Below, in pieces: positions 41,367-51,090 of a stretch of DNA of 64,000 nucleotides. Where the stretch lies: the NCBI GenBank assembly GCA_948144175.1, contig CANXME010002067.1, forward strand, positions 2,480,001 through 2,544,000, written 5' to 3'. This DNA comes from Closterium sp. NIES-65 (Eukaryota; Streptophyta; Zygnematophyceae; Desmidiales; Closteriaceae). Both the position numbers and the translations under genes were made by a program. The notes below the pieces were generated by a model that did no database searches, was not told where the DNA came from, and saw nothing but the letters and a program-made list of their open reading frames with translations. Positions within the stretch are counted from its first letter, which is position 1, and each line of letters starts with the position of its first letter.

Positions 41367-42194
41367 GTGTCTGCAGAATGGGGGCTCTCGCAGAAGTTCT
41401 ACATCAACAACGTTCTGACCAGGTTCAAGATGCAGGAAGCAGCTTCAATGCCCACCCCACTCTCTCTGCAGCACCAACTCACTGCACCCTCTGTTCCCTC
41501 ACCTGAGCCCTGCGATGAGGCTTACCCCGAGCTCGTTGGCTCCCTCATGTACGCGATGATGTGCACTCGACCAGACTTGGCCTATCCAGTCAGTGTCCTG
41601 TCTCGCTACGTTGCACCTGGTCGCTTCACGAGCCACCACTGGTCTGCCGCCAAGCGGGTCCTCCGCTATCTCAAAGGCACACAGGACTATGTGCTCACTC
41701 TTGGCGGCTCTTCCCCTGTTCGCCTTGAGGGGTACAGTGACTCGTCCTATGCTGATGACCAGAGTGATCGGCGCTCTTCCCAAGGGTATTGCTTTACCCT
41801 TGGCAGTGGGGTTGTCAGTTGGCGCTCCACTCGGTCGTCTTCCGTCTCACTATCGACCTGTGAGGCAGAGCTGTATGCCGGGACCATGGCTGCCCAGGAG
41901 GCCCGTTGGCTCTCCTTCTTGCTGGCAGAACTTGGGTATCCTCAACCAGCCCCAACGCTTTGGTGTGACAACGAGAGCACCATTCACCTCACCAAGGACC
42001 CCGTCTTCCACGGCCGCACCAAGCACATTGAAGTCCGTCACTACTTTCTTCGTGAGCTGGTGCAGCGCGAGCAGCTGAAGGCAGAGCACATTGCCTCCGA
42101 CTGCAACCTTGCTGACTAGTTTACCAAGTCTCTTGTTCGCCAAGACCACTACCGCCTCCTCTCGTCCATGGGTGTTGGACCTCCATGTGGCTGA
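41367..42194 (+). pseudogene. Copia RNase H domain with one internal TAG
   Basis: The frame reads CTRPDLAYPVSVLSRYVAPG, LEGYSDSSYADDQ, STCEAELYAGTMAAQEARWL and DNESTIHLTKDP, all Copia RNase H signatures with their acidic residues. A single TAG at 42117 interrupts the terminal LAD.FTKSL motif. The frame then runs to a TGA at 42192. Otherwise well preserved. Confidence 0.9.
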
Positions 42195-42216
42195 AGTGTT
42201 GTCAGCCTAGGGGGTG

Positions 42217-42475
42217 TGTTAGAAATAGTCAGTCAACACTTTGTACTATATTCCATATCGGTTAGGATACTTTGTAGGGTTGGGTGTAGATTTGTAATCC
42301 CAACCCTAGCTGGTTGGGATTCCCTCGTAATCCTGCAAATCTGCCAACTCACCAATTGGAGATTTGCTAGGATTCCCATCCCATCCCTTCCCTAGGTTTG
42401 CTCAACCAAACCGTGTTTGTACTTAAGGCCTCGTGCCTTCCTTATCAATCAATCAGTAAAGTTCCAATTCTATCA
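42217..42475 (+). repeat. Copia LTR, 259 bp
   Basis: It starts TGTTAGAAAT after the purine tract and ends ATTCTATCA, so the ends form the short inverted pair TGTTAGAA/TTCTATCA. Unrelated to the GTCGAC-rich LTR family. Confidence 0.8.
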
Positions 42476-43913
42476 ACTAGCACCTAGAGCAGCAGCCTTT
42501 ATACCTGGGTCGGGCAGCACACACAGGTAACAGTCACCCTCAGCACTAACAGTCGATGCATACATGGCAAAAAGGATAACATTAAAGTCAAGAGCAAAGA
42601 TTTCCACATCCTTCCTAAGCAGATCTGCCCAACGGGGCGTCTCAGCCTCGTCACCAAACTCAGTGCGCCAAACGTCGTCAAGGCGGGAGAAGCAGTGATA
42701 CTGGGTGTGAAACTTTCCGCATGTCTGACCAGTACGGTCGCCTGTGCGAATGACATACGGGCAGCAAACAGCACCCCCAGACGCTTGAGCAAACCACTCA
42801 CGAAGCTGCTAGGGCGTAAGGGTCTCGCGCGGTCGCTGCTATTGCTGCCTCTGGCCACCACCAGAGCCTCCCCTCTGAACGGCTCCACCCCGACCGCCAC
42901 CACTACCGCCACCACCGCTCCCACTGCCGCCACCACCGCCGCTGCCGCCTCCACCGCCACCGCTCCCACTGCCGCCACCTTCGCCACCACCACCCCCACT
43001 GCTACCGCTACTGCCGCCGCCGGCGCCTCCACTCCAGCCACCACTCCCACCGCCACCTCTGCCACCTCCACCGCCTCCTCCGCATCCACCACCACCCCCC
43101 CCCGCCGCCACCTCCACAACTCTTACCTCCCTTGCCCTTGCCGCTGTGGCGCTTCCCACTAGGAGCAGAAGCAGCGCCGACCTCCTCAGCTTCAAGGAAG
43201 TCAACAGCAGCAGCAAAAGCGTAGGAGGGGGCAATAAGGGAGGGGGAACACCCCTAAAAAAAGGGAGTGTGAGGAGTGCCACGAGCAGCACCTACAGCGA
43301 CTATGTTGGTCTCAGCTGCAAAGAGGTGCTTCTCGAGGTCGGCGACAGTGAGGGCAGTGGGGTCAAGAGCGAGAAAGTGGTCCCTGACCGCACGAAGAGA
43401 GTCAGGGAGGCGGGTGATTATGAAGTATAGTTTGATGTACGTTGGGGGCGGGTTCTTGTCTAAGAATTTGGCTGGGAGGGCGGAACGGTAGCGAGCGTCA
43501 CTAGCGCGAAGGTGGGTGATGAGGTCCTCAACTGTGGCAAAGGAGGACAGCTCGGAGAACAGGTAGGGCATGATAAGGCGGCTGAGAGCAGCAGTGGCAG
43601 GGGAAGAGTAGCGATCGACCACATCGTCGTACAGGGCCTTAGCGGTCTTGTGCTGGCCAAAGTGAGCGCGTTCAGCTAACGGCAGGTGGTTGCGAATAAC
43701 TAGGCGAACAGCAGTGTCACGGATAAGCCACTGTGAGTGAGTGAGACTGTCAGTTGTGTTAGAAGGAGCGACCGAGGAGCCAAACGCGTGGTCAAACAGT
43801 GATACGCTGTCTTTAGCATCGGTCATTAGGTACAGCCGCAGGTCATCGAGCCACGTTTCGAACTCGATCGGGTGGCCGTCAGGATCAAACGAGAGTAGGT
43901 CGAGAGTAGCCAT
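42476..43913 (-). pseudogene. Copia Gag
   Basis: The ATG at 43913 begins MATLDLLSFDPDGHPIEFE, the Gag N-terminal domain. It includes a D.WLIRDTAVRLVIRNHLP-type helix and KTAKALYDDVVDRYSS. Near 43260 the frame shifts. The next frame is a Gly-rich stretch (about 100 codons, almost pure GGC/GGT runs at 42890-43120), and then a Cys/His segment (GQTCGKFHTQYHCFSRLDD). A TAG at about 42806 replaces a Gln in TP.QLREWF. It ends at LGAS by the junction at 42476. Confidence 0.85.
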
Positions 43914-44470
43914 AGCTGCAGAGCGGGGCTTGATAGGGATGCGCGCAGGCAGGAAAGGCGGCGCACAGGCAGGCAGGGTCGGTGCGCGGCCAGCAGGGCG
44001 GAGCGCGGGCTGCAGAGACCGGCGCACAGGCAGGCAGGGGCGGCTTGAGGGCAGGCAGGGGTGGTGCGCGGGCTGCAAGGGCTGCGCGCGGGCCGGCAGG
44101 GGCGGAGCGCGGGCAGGCAGGGGCGGCGTGCAGGCTGCAAGTGCAGCGCGCGGGCTGTGCAGGCTGCAGACGGGCGGCGCGCGGGCAGGCAGAGGCTGCG
44201 CGGGGGCAGGCATAGGCGGCGCGCGGGCTGCAGACGGGCGGCATGCGGGCCGGCAGGGGCTGCGTGCGGGCTGGCAGGGGCAGCGAGCGGGCTTGCAGGG
44301 GCGGCATGCGGGCTGCAAGGGCAGGGTGCGGGCCGCGCGGGCTGCAGACGGGCGGCGCGCGGGCTACACGTGGCGACGCGACGCAGCGCAGGGCAGGGCG
44401 TGCGCGAGGCTGCGCAACACAAGGCAGGGCAGAGCAGGGCGTGCGCGGGCGGGGTGACGCAGGGCAGGGC
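43914..44470 (-). repeat. GC-rich degenerate tandem repeat in the Copia leader
   Basis: About 550 bp of degenerate 20-25-bp units around GCGCGGGCTGCAAGGGC. They are open in several frames and produce Pro/Ala/Cys/Arg-rich shadows on both strands. The unit position just before the gag ATG suggests a leader expansion. Confidence 0.8.
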
Positions 44471-44546
44471 GTGCGGTAGCGCGGTAACCGCAGTCGGTCA
44501 CTACATAATGGTGGGCCCGGAAAAAAACGGTCACTACGGACCTACT

Positions 44547-44558
44547 GCTCTGAAACCA
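44547..44558 (-). promoter_or_regulatory. putative Copia primer-binding site
   Basis: On the minus strand it reads TGGTTTCAGAGC, one mismatch from TGGTATCAGAGC. That sequence is complementary to the 3' end of initiator tRNA-Met and is the usual Copia primer site. The 5' LTR should lie at higher coordinates; I could not place its far end. Confidence 0.65.
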
Positions 44559-45510
44559 TATCAAGAACTAACGAGCAGGAATGAATGCATTGAACAGAAA
44601 TGTGGGTACAAGTACCAACCCTAATGTGGGTTGTACCCTTTATGGGCTACCCCACTACAGCCTACACAGTACATGCATGATAATAGTTCGACATTGTCCT
44701 CACTGAGTTCGGAAGAATTCCTCACTAAAAAACCTCTGCTTTGCAAAATCTGCCTCTGGCGAGGTGCATGATGCACGTTCTTCGAGGACCGAACTCGCGT
44801 GCATACGAATCTGCAGTGAATTTGAACAGACTGCACCAAATAGCTTGCCTTGATCAATGTACTTTTCTTGAGACCCTGGTAAAAAAGAGAGGTTGAACAG
44901 AGTCCCTGGCTGTCGCGAGTCCCAACATGAACACAACTCGGTAACTCTGTGACGTACGCTACCAGCAAACTGAACCAGGTCCAACCCGCCTCAGTAGCCT
45001 CTGACCATATGCAGTGGTCTATGCTCACGGGTTTTGGAAGTTCAAAGAGTTCTTTGACGAAAATTCCACCCTGGGTTATTTGGGCACTCAAACAGAAGAC
45101 AGGGCAACGTCGGTTATCAGAAGACATGGCAATGTTGGTTGCACAAACTCGGTACTTCGTTTCACCATGGTGCAATATGGTAATAATGAGGAAAGTACTA
45201 CTTCATGGCAAACTTCAAATAAAGGTGTACAATTGAACATACTACGGTCAATGAACTTTGTGGCTTGAACACATTATTTGAACACAATGCCCCATTACGA
45301 ACGAAAGCAAAAAAAGCATAAGCCAGGGGCGTCTATCAGGGAGAACACTGATCAAACAAACACAGGATTGGTCGAACCCAAGAAGTTAAATACAAGCATT
45401 TGGGAAGGAAGGAGGCATGCATAGTTGACAAGCGTTGGTACGATTTCTGGTTTTAGCAGCAAAAGACACAAGCATGCCCATCAAATTGCGTCAGAAGCCT
45501 ATTTCTGAGC
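44559..45510. other. probable Copia 5' LTR remnant and Argonaute 3' flank
   Basis: The first part should hold the 5' LTR matching the primer-binding site at 44547. The last few hundred bases are the 3' flank of the Argonaute gene. No other gene was recognised. Confidence 0.35.
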
Positions 45511-45704
45511 TCAGAAATAAAACATGCGCGTGAGCATGTCTCGAGCCAAACCAGGCAGCTCAGGAACAGGAGGAGGGGGAGGGCGAGGGGCGGCAGGGTC
45601 CCTGTCCCGTCCGGCACTGGACTCAGAGGACAGGTTGGTTTCATCATGGTCCAAGTAGTTTCGACAATGGGTTGCCGCCAGGTGCGCATAGAATACAGGC
45701 GCAA
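45511..45704 (-). CDS. AGO last exon
   Basis: Acceptor TGTCGCAG. Two bases complete a Val codon, then [17 protein letters not shown], an acidic and Pro-rich insert ([17 protein letters not shown]) and MLTRMFYF before TGA at 45513-45511. Confidence 0.9.
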
Positions 45705-48700
45705 CTGCGACAATGGGATTCAGGGAACGAGTTCACGAACACAGGTATCCAGGGACATCGGGGGAGAAAGGAGGAGGTATACATGTGTGAATTTGTGGTG
45801 TAATGTCCTTAATCGTAAGGCACAGGGCATGAGTCGACATTGGATGAAGTAAAGGCATGTGATGTGACGGAGTAACACATATGCTCCTAAAACGCTTCAT
45901 GAAGGATGACGCGAGCCTGATGCACAAGTTGTGCATTAAGTGATGCATGGCACTCTCAAAACACAATGCTTGAGAGTGGCATGGAGGGAGTACCTGTGGA
46001 GATAGCTCGAGTGCACCTCCCGTAACTGTCATTAGGGAAGACATGCATGCGTCAATGAGAATGTTGGAATGGAACAAGATTTGGTGGTTATTGACTAGCA
46101 CATACATGATACAGAAGTGTGTTTGTAACAATAGAGTGGTAATATATGAACTGGTGATACAGCCAAAGGTCATGACTAAGTACAACATGCCAAGTTTCAT
46201 ATTAAACTCCTGCGTCTGGACTTGAATGTAGCAGACTCGTCAAAATGCAGGATTAACTCAACCTCAGTTTTAGCACTTACACCACGAAATGGATGGCACT
46301 AAATAAATAGTAAGCCACCAAGCGAGGCACCAAGAGCTTATTTGTAGCAGAGAGGGTGTGTGAGATACTGGATGTTGTCCAAAGTGAGCCCGTTCTTATC
46401 GTGTTGACTCTAGAGTCAACAAATGAACCCGTTCGCAGAGTGCAGAATCAATAGCTACTCATTCTCACTCTCACTCTGACTCACTTGTAACAAAGGGAGT
46501 GCGTGAGCTGCTGGACGTGGTCGGCAGTGAGTCCGTTCTCATCATGCAGCACGTGGTAGTGCACGGGCCTGCTGGTGCCCTGTTGGCCAGAACACATAGA
46601 AGCTTAGGTTTATGAATGCTGGAAATTGGAGCAACGAATTGGGTTCGTTCTCATAAGGCAGCACATGGTAGTGCACGGGTCAATTGTGCCCTGTGAAGTG
46701 CCATGGTGGTGAAAGAAAGGGGTTGAGGGATTGGGAGGGGTGGGCGAGAGTAAGCTGCATGCGCTCCTGAAGGCGTGTGGAGAACAAATCAGGGGTACTG
46801 CGTGAGCTAGTGAGCGTACGAACCTTACCAGTCGCATTATGTGCGGTACACACATACTAGAAGGCCATTGTGCAATACCATGAGGAATTCAAAGAAGGAC
46901 AGGCATTTGTGACATCCTGATCCACAATCGTCCTGGGCAAGGCAAGGCGTATATATGCACTATGCATTTCCACCATAGTATGCCTCCTAACTCCAACACA
47001 GCACATACCAGAAGGCCCTTGTATGAGATAAGACACAACACTCACCAGGAGGCCTTTGTGTGAGACCATATAGAAGTCAAAGAAAAAGGGGTGAGTCACA
47101 TCACGGTCTACAATGGTCCCTGGCTGCACATTGGAGTCGCCCTGGGATGGCAGGAAGCGCACGTTGTTGCGCTTCTGTGCCACGATGTAGGTCACTGAGG
47201 GGCGGAAGGAGGGGTTGCCAATCTTCCTGCGGACCCACTCGAATGCCTGCCGGTGGAAAAACGTGGGAAGAGGGCATGGGAAAGGGGGACGGTAAAGGGT
47301 GAAGGCGGAAGGGGGAATCGACAAGGTGTTAGGGGCAAGAGGAAGGGGGAAGGGGGAGGTGGAAAGGGAAAATGTTGAAGGGGGAAGGGGAAGGGCGATG
47401 AGGAAGCACACGTTGTTTCGTGTCTGCGCCATGATGTAGGTGTTCTTAGGGCAAAACAAGTGTTCACTCTCGTTCGTGCCCATCCACTTGAACGTTTGTG
47501 GAAGTGGGGGAAAGAGGGAAGCATGCACATTATTGAAAGGAAAAATGCTGTTGTCATGTGACCTTTGTTGCAGAATTTCTCCACTCTATAAGCCACCCAT
47601 GCCATTCACAAAACACGCCATCCCAACCCACCATACATGCGATCCACCCCTTATATGCCAAGCCATCCTCTCCTCTACATGCCAAGCCATCTGGCGGTGA
47701 GGACAGCTACGACGAGAGAGTTGTTTGTAGAGTTGGATGTCATTAAGGTGGAGGCAAGGGGGGGAGACACGGGGCGAGGTGGACTGATTCCTGGATGAGG
47801 GACGACAAAAGGCGGCAGCCCGTGGACTAAAAGTCGAGCAAGAACCTTGATGGCTTTTGGGAGATGGCCCTGGACTACCTTACTTTCCAGTCTCATCAGA
47901 AGCTAGCGAGTGTGTGTTCAGTCAGGGCAGGAACATTGTCACATGGTAGTGTGAATAATTGAGCGCTGACCGTGTGCACAAACCATGACAATTAGGTCAT
48001 ATTATGGGCACAAACTGGGCAGAAGCTCTTGGGAGCGGGGACGACGAGCCATATTATGCCATGTTTGTTAGTAAACTATTGGTTAAATTGCTTTATTAGC
48101 TATTGATGCTGCCGTCCACATAAATATACGCTACAAAATGTTGAAGCGATAGTATGCATCAGCAGGATACAACCAATTGAGTTTATTCCCCTGTATACAA
48201 CGGGTACTGATACACGTCCCAATCTTGGGTCGACCCTACTGGTCGTCGGTTCGACCTTGACGCGACCTATAAATATCGCGACGCCTGAGAGGCTCAGGTG
48301 GAACCAAGGGTGACCCGACCCGTACTGGGCTCAGGTCCAGCATAGTTGGGTCGCCATGGTTCGACCCATTGCTAATGGCTACCGTCTGCCTACTTGCTTA
48401 CCTGCATGCAGGAATCAAGTCAGCCATCCACGCGTCTCACCTGGATTTTAAGTTAGGAAGACCTTACTTCCAGCATCAAAGCGCGGATAGGTTTTACCCA
48501 AACCACCATCAATTTTCCAGCAGGGTTGTGTACAACGTTTAAAAAAAACAAAAAAAAAATTGAGTGTAGCAGAAAAATCGCAGGCCCCATTAATTCCATC
48601 TCCCCCGTGTCTCACCTCCCACGTGTCTCACTTCCCACGTGTCTGACCTCCCATGTGCCTCACCTCCCATGTGCCTCACCTCCCATGTGCCTCACCTCCC

Positions 48701-49121
48701 ATGTGCCTCACCTCCCATGTGCCTCACCTTCCTAGAGGCATCCAGCTCTGCCGCTCCCACAGTCACAAACTGTGACTCACTGATGCCGTCCCTACGGGTA
48801 ATACAAAGAACCAGAGAACATCCCATGTGCACGAGACACACATGCAAGGGCAGGGAATAGAAGTGATGGAAGAGACGAGAAGAACAGAAAAGAGATAAGG
48901 AGGAGGAGAGTGGACTTGTGACAGGTAGGGTTGAAGACCCAACATACATCTGTGAATGAAGAGATAGCACGTAGCAAATCATGCATGTACCCTTGCGCAT
49001 GTAGCAAGCGGTGTTCACCCTCGCACATAACCATTGTTGTTCATACGTGCATACTCACCTGTACAAAATGATACGTTCTGGGAGCCTGTTGTTGATATCT
49101 CTGAAATCCTTCATCAGCTCA
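45511..49121 (-). CDS. ARGONAUTE (AGO) gene, 3' part: PIWI domain
   Basis: Six minus-strand exons join in phase: 49121-49059, 48791-48728, 47246-47046, 46579-46485, 46025-45994 and 45704-45511, ending in TGA. Argonaute binds small RNAs and uses its RNase-H-like PIWI domain to cut or repress targets. Present are ERIILYRDG followed by ISESQF (a catalytic Asp), [55 protein letters not shown] (the catalytic His) and [13 protein letters not shown]. The C-terminus is MLTRMFYF, near the usual MF(Y/F)C end. N, PAZ, MID and the first half of PIWI, with the first catalytic Asp and Glu, are not in the window. A Gypsy end starts at 49386. The gene is either truncated or interrupted by a very large TE-filled intron. 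Plant-type Argonaute is likely; subfamily not resolved. Confidence 0.9.
45994..46025 (-). CDS. AGO micro-exon (32 nt)
   Basis: A 32-nt exon between ATGACAG and GTACTC encodes [10 protein letters not shown]. It joins in phase 2 to the exon ending LCY and in phase 1 to the last exon, giving [18 protein letters not shown], which fits the Argonaute consensus CTRSVSVVPPAYYAHLAA. Confidence 0.82.
46330..46440 (-). pseudogene. decayed duplicate of AGO exon 46485-46579
   Basis: The minus strand reads [20 protein letters not shown] and is followed by a stop, mirroring [19 protein letters not shown]. The donor is lost (ATAAGC for GTGAGT). It lies just downstream of the true exon. Confidence 0.85.
46485..46579 (-). 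CDS. AGO exon with catalytic His
   Basis: Acceptor CCAACAG and donor GTGAGT, 95 nt, from phase 0 to phase 2. It reads [20 protein letters not shown] followed by [11 protein letters not shown]. The first His of HYHVL corresponds to the fourth catalytic residue of the family. Confidence 0.92.
46625..46700 (-). pseudogene. decayed second duplicate of AGO exon 46485-46579
   Basis: One frame reads [16 protein letters not shown], matching [16 protein letters not shown]. The 5' part (CAGGGCACA) keeps the exon start. It lies just upstream of the true exon, so the true exon is flanked by decayed copies on both sides. Confidence 0.82.
46861..46950 (-). pseudogene. decayed duplicate of the 3' half of AGO exon 47046-47246
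   Basis: CCAGGACGATTGTGGATCAGG through GGCCTTCT mirrors CCAGGGACCATTGTAGACCGT through GGCCTCCTG. The donor GTGAGT has become AGTATG. A further short fragment of the same exon end (GGGCCTTCTGGTATGTG, minus strand) sits at 46995-47030. Confidence 0.8.
47046..47246 (-). CDS. AGO exon: PIWI core
   Basis: Acceptor CCGGCAG and donor GTGAGT, 201 nt, phase 0 on both sides. It reads [35 protein letters not shown] and [19 protein letters not shown], ending [10 protein letters not shown]. Confidence 0.93.
47403..47500 (-). pseudogene. decayed duplicate of the 5' half of AGO exon 47046-47246
   Basis: The minus strand reads [20 protein letters not shown] and [12 protein letters not shown], aligned to AFEWVRR through [15 protein letters not shown]. 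The acceptor is lost. Pyrimidine-rich sequence separates it from the true exon. Confidence 0.82.
47501..48600. other. AGO intron
   Basis: It contains a relic of GGGTCGACC/CGACCC-rich MITE sequence at 48210-48370 and an A-rich run at 48540-48560. No gene was recognised. Confidence 0.5.
48601..48728. repeat. 16-bp minisatellite abutting an AGO splice donor
   Basis: Eight 16-bp units (TCCCATGTGCCTCACC; five identical, three diverged). The last base coincides with the last base of AGO exon 48728-48791. On the gene strand each identical unit starts G|GTGAGGC, the same sequence as the true donor, so the intron starts with a ladder of donor-like sites. Confidence 0.93.
48728..48791 (-). CDS. AGO exon: RDG motif
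   Basis: Acceptor ACCCGTAG and donor GTGAGG, 64 nt, from phase 2 to phase 0. It reads (R)[21 protein letters not shown], including the PIWI catalytic Asp. It joins directly to AFEWVRR. Confidence 0.92.
49059..49121 (-). CDS. AGO first recognisable exon
   Basis: The donor is TACAG|GTGAGT. The acceptor is taken as ATGTCCAG at 49122, after a long pyrimidine tract (63 nt, phase 2 to phase 2). It reads [20 protein letters not shown], matching the Argonaute helix before RDG. The frame is open further upstream ([11 protein letters not shown]), so the exon could be longer. Confidence 0.8.
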
Positions 49122-49385
49122 CTGGACATTGTAGAGACCACAACATACAGAGCATTGAGGCAAGAGAGCAAAGAGGGAGAGAGGAAGGCAAGGAGAGGGC
49201 GAGTTGTTGATGCATTCTCAAGAAGAGTCCATACGAAATAAATAACTGAGTATGCTACTTACAAAACAGATCCCATCCCAAGCCTAAGCCACAAAAATGC
49301 GCCAACCAACAACAGCATGCTACTCACCAAATACACATGATAAACAATGAAGACTCTCCGTTTATGATAGTCCGGCTCTCATCAG

Positions 49386-49820
49386 GTGCTTCTTGACACA
49401 CGCAACTTGAACCTGTCTCACTCACCATCCAAACTCGGGCCTCGCTTCTGTGGTCCTTTTCTCGTGGAGGCACAGGTGACGCCGGTTACATTCCGCTTGC
49501 GCTTACCTACTACGTGGAAGCTTCACAGCGCTTTCCATGTAAAGCAACTGAAACCCTACAAGGACCCCAACCAACAGTTCCAGGGACGGCAGCTACCGCC
49601 ACCACCACCTGTACTCGTACAGGATGAGCCAGAGTACGAAATCGGGCGCGTTCTCACTCATCGGCGCCGCGGCGGCAAGACCCTCGGATTCCTGATACGC
49701 TGGAAGGGATATGACCCCACTGAGGACAGTTGGGTGCCAGAAGCTGATATGGGCAATGCACGCCGTGCTCTCAAGGACCATCTTGTCAAGCAGGGTGTAA
49801 CTCACGCCACCCAGCTTTGA
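49386..49820 (+). pseudogene. Gypsy integrase tail and chromodomain
   Basis: LLDTRNLNL, SKLGPRFCGPF and LHSAFHVKQLKPY belong to the integrase C-terminal domain. EYEIGRVLTHRRRG and FLIRWKGYDPTEDSWVPE form a chromodomain, which in chromoviruses targets insertion to marked chromatin. The fragment is intact as far as it goes and ends in TGA, but has no upstream domains. Confidence 0.9.
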
Positions 49821-49830
49821 GGGGGGAACG

Positions 49831-50199
49831 TGTGAGAGTACGACGGCTTATGGTGGTTTTGCTAGCTTGCCTAGACTTTATTATGCTATTTCTAGCTTGG
49901 GTTATTTTTTCATGCATAGATATGCTTGATTTCCTAGGTTAGGTGCATTCCTATATTTTGTTACAGTTATAGCACCGAACTAGGTTACTTGTACCAAACT
50001 CAAGCCTATTCAGTTTCCACCGAATTGCTTCATACCGAGCTCGGGAAGGTTCTGTTCGGGACGCTTCGCGACCCTCAGAACATTCGCGTAACACCTGGGT
50101 TACGTGCCTTGTGTCGAGCCTATATATAGCCTCGCCTTGTACCCAGGTGAATCATTCCATTTAGAACTTCTTTCCTGAACTCGATCCTAGATCCTCACA
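49831..50199 (+). repeat. Gypsy LTR, 369 bp
   Basis: It starts TGTGAG after the purine tract and ends CTCACA, a perfect 6-bp inverted pair. CCTATATATAGCC near 50130 is a likely TATA box, with transcription start expected about 30 bp later. Confidence 0.85.
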
Positions 50200-50209
50200 C
50201 AGGTTCACC

Positions 50210-50567
50210 GTTGTCCTGTGGTGTAACGCTGTGCAGCCGACTTGCTGCAGCGTTGGCACACTATGGACTGCAACGTTGGCGAACTGCAACTCTGCAACGC
50301 TGGAGCAGAGGGAGCTGCGTTGGATCGCGGTTGACCATGCTGCATTGGAGGTCGACCAGTAGCCTATCTAGCTCTGATGTAGTCTGTGTTGCCTATGTTG
50401 TTGCAACCATTATTGTCAATCTTTGCTAGTGAAACTCTTGCAAAATCTTCCCGTGAATGTGCAAGCAGAGAACACATAAGCAAATGACTAAAGAAAGAAC
50501 GCAGAGATCCCGCTCACATTCGTGCCTTCCCCGTAGTCAAGCTCCCGTTGCTAGAGTTATCTCCGCA
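50210..50567 (+). repeat. fragment of the GTCGAC-rich Copia LTR
   Basis: It matches the 3' third of the LTRs at 20126, 27034 and 31346 (GCAACGTTGGC..., TCTAGCTCTGATGTAGTCT, AGCTCCCGTTG, ending TTATCTCCGCA), with more substitutions. The 5' part is absent; the Gypsy LTR borders it. Confidence 0.85.
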
Positions 50568-50730
50568 CCCATAGCCCCACCGCAAAGGCGTCGTTATCTT
50601 CGAAGAGCTTTCGCTGCGCTGTATTCACTTATTCTTTCCAATACATCCTAGTTAATCATTCGTGCACGTTATTTCAGAGCAGGTTCATTCGTATGACCGA
50701 TTGTTTAGGGCCCACCCGTTCCATTCTGCC

Positions 50731-50950
50731 CATTTTTCCTGCCCGAATCGCTCCCCTAGGTGAACCATTTTTCTTGCCCGAATCGCGCCCATAGGCGAGA
50801 TGTTTTTCCTGCCCAAATCGTGCCCCTAGGCGAGCCGTTTTTTTCCTGCCCGAATCGAGCCCCTAGGCCAGCCGTTTTTCCTGCTCGAATCCCGCCCCTA
50901 GGCGAGCAGCTTTTCCTGCCCAAATCGCGCCCCTAGGTGGGCCGTTTTCC
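50731..50950. repeat. 35-bp minisatellite, about six units
   Basis: Units resemble TTTTTCCTGCCCGAATCG followed by CGCCCCTAGGCGAGCCG. Each contains CCTAGG or a near variant. Confidence 0.9.
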
Positions 50951-50954
50951 CGTG

Positions 50955-51090
50955 CGACCTGCAGCACACGCGCTACCCTGTCCTGCAGCCCGCGCACCGC
51001 CCTTCCCTGCAATCCGCGCGCTGCCCTGCCCTGCAGCCTGCTTGCTGACCTGCCCTGCAGCCCACGAGCTGCCTTGCACTGCAGCCAGAC
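50955..51090. repeat. 26-bp minisatellite, about five units
   Basis: Units resemble CTGCAGCCCGCGCGCTGCCC followed by TGCC. Directly adjoins the 35-bp minisatellite and shares no unit with it. Confidence 0.85.

Larger units (their letters stand above)
41340..42475 (+). mobile_element. Copia 3' end: RT end, RNase H and 3' LTR
   Basis: Only the 3' part of the element is present. The coding part is followed by a polypurine tract (CCTAGGGGGTG) and a short LTR (42217-42475). The LTR abuts, at 42476, the minus-strand Gag sequence of another Copia element, suggesting insertion of one in the other. Its own 5' two thirds are absent. Confidence 0.88.
42476..44558 (-). mobile_element. Copia 5' half: primer-binding site, leader and gag
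   Basis: On the minus strand this piece runs from a primer-binding site (44558) through a repetitive leader (about 44470-43914) into gag (43913-42476). It stops exactly where the LTR of the plus-strand Copia begins, so protease and everything after is missing. Confidence 0.8.
49386..50199 (+). mobile_element. Gypsy (chromovirus) 3' end with LTR
   Basis: Integrase C-terminus and chromodomain (49386-49820) are followed by a purine tract (GAGGGGGGAACG) and a complete LTR. Everything 5' of the integrase tail is missing. It lies directly upstream of the Argonaute exons, on the opposite strand. Confidence 0.88.

Noticed and set aside
42839-43162. Ala/Thr-rich and Gly-rich frames taken as a structural or cell-wall protein
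   Set aside because: They are the two strands of the Gly-rich part of a Copia Gag, continuous with gag sequence on both sides.
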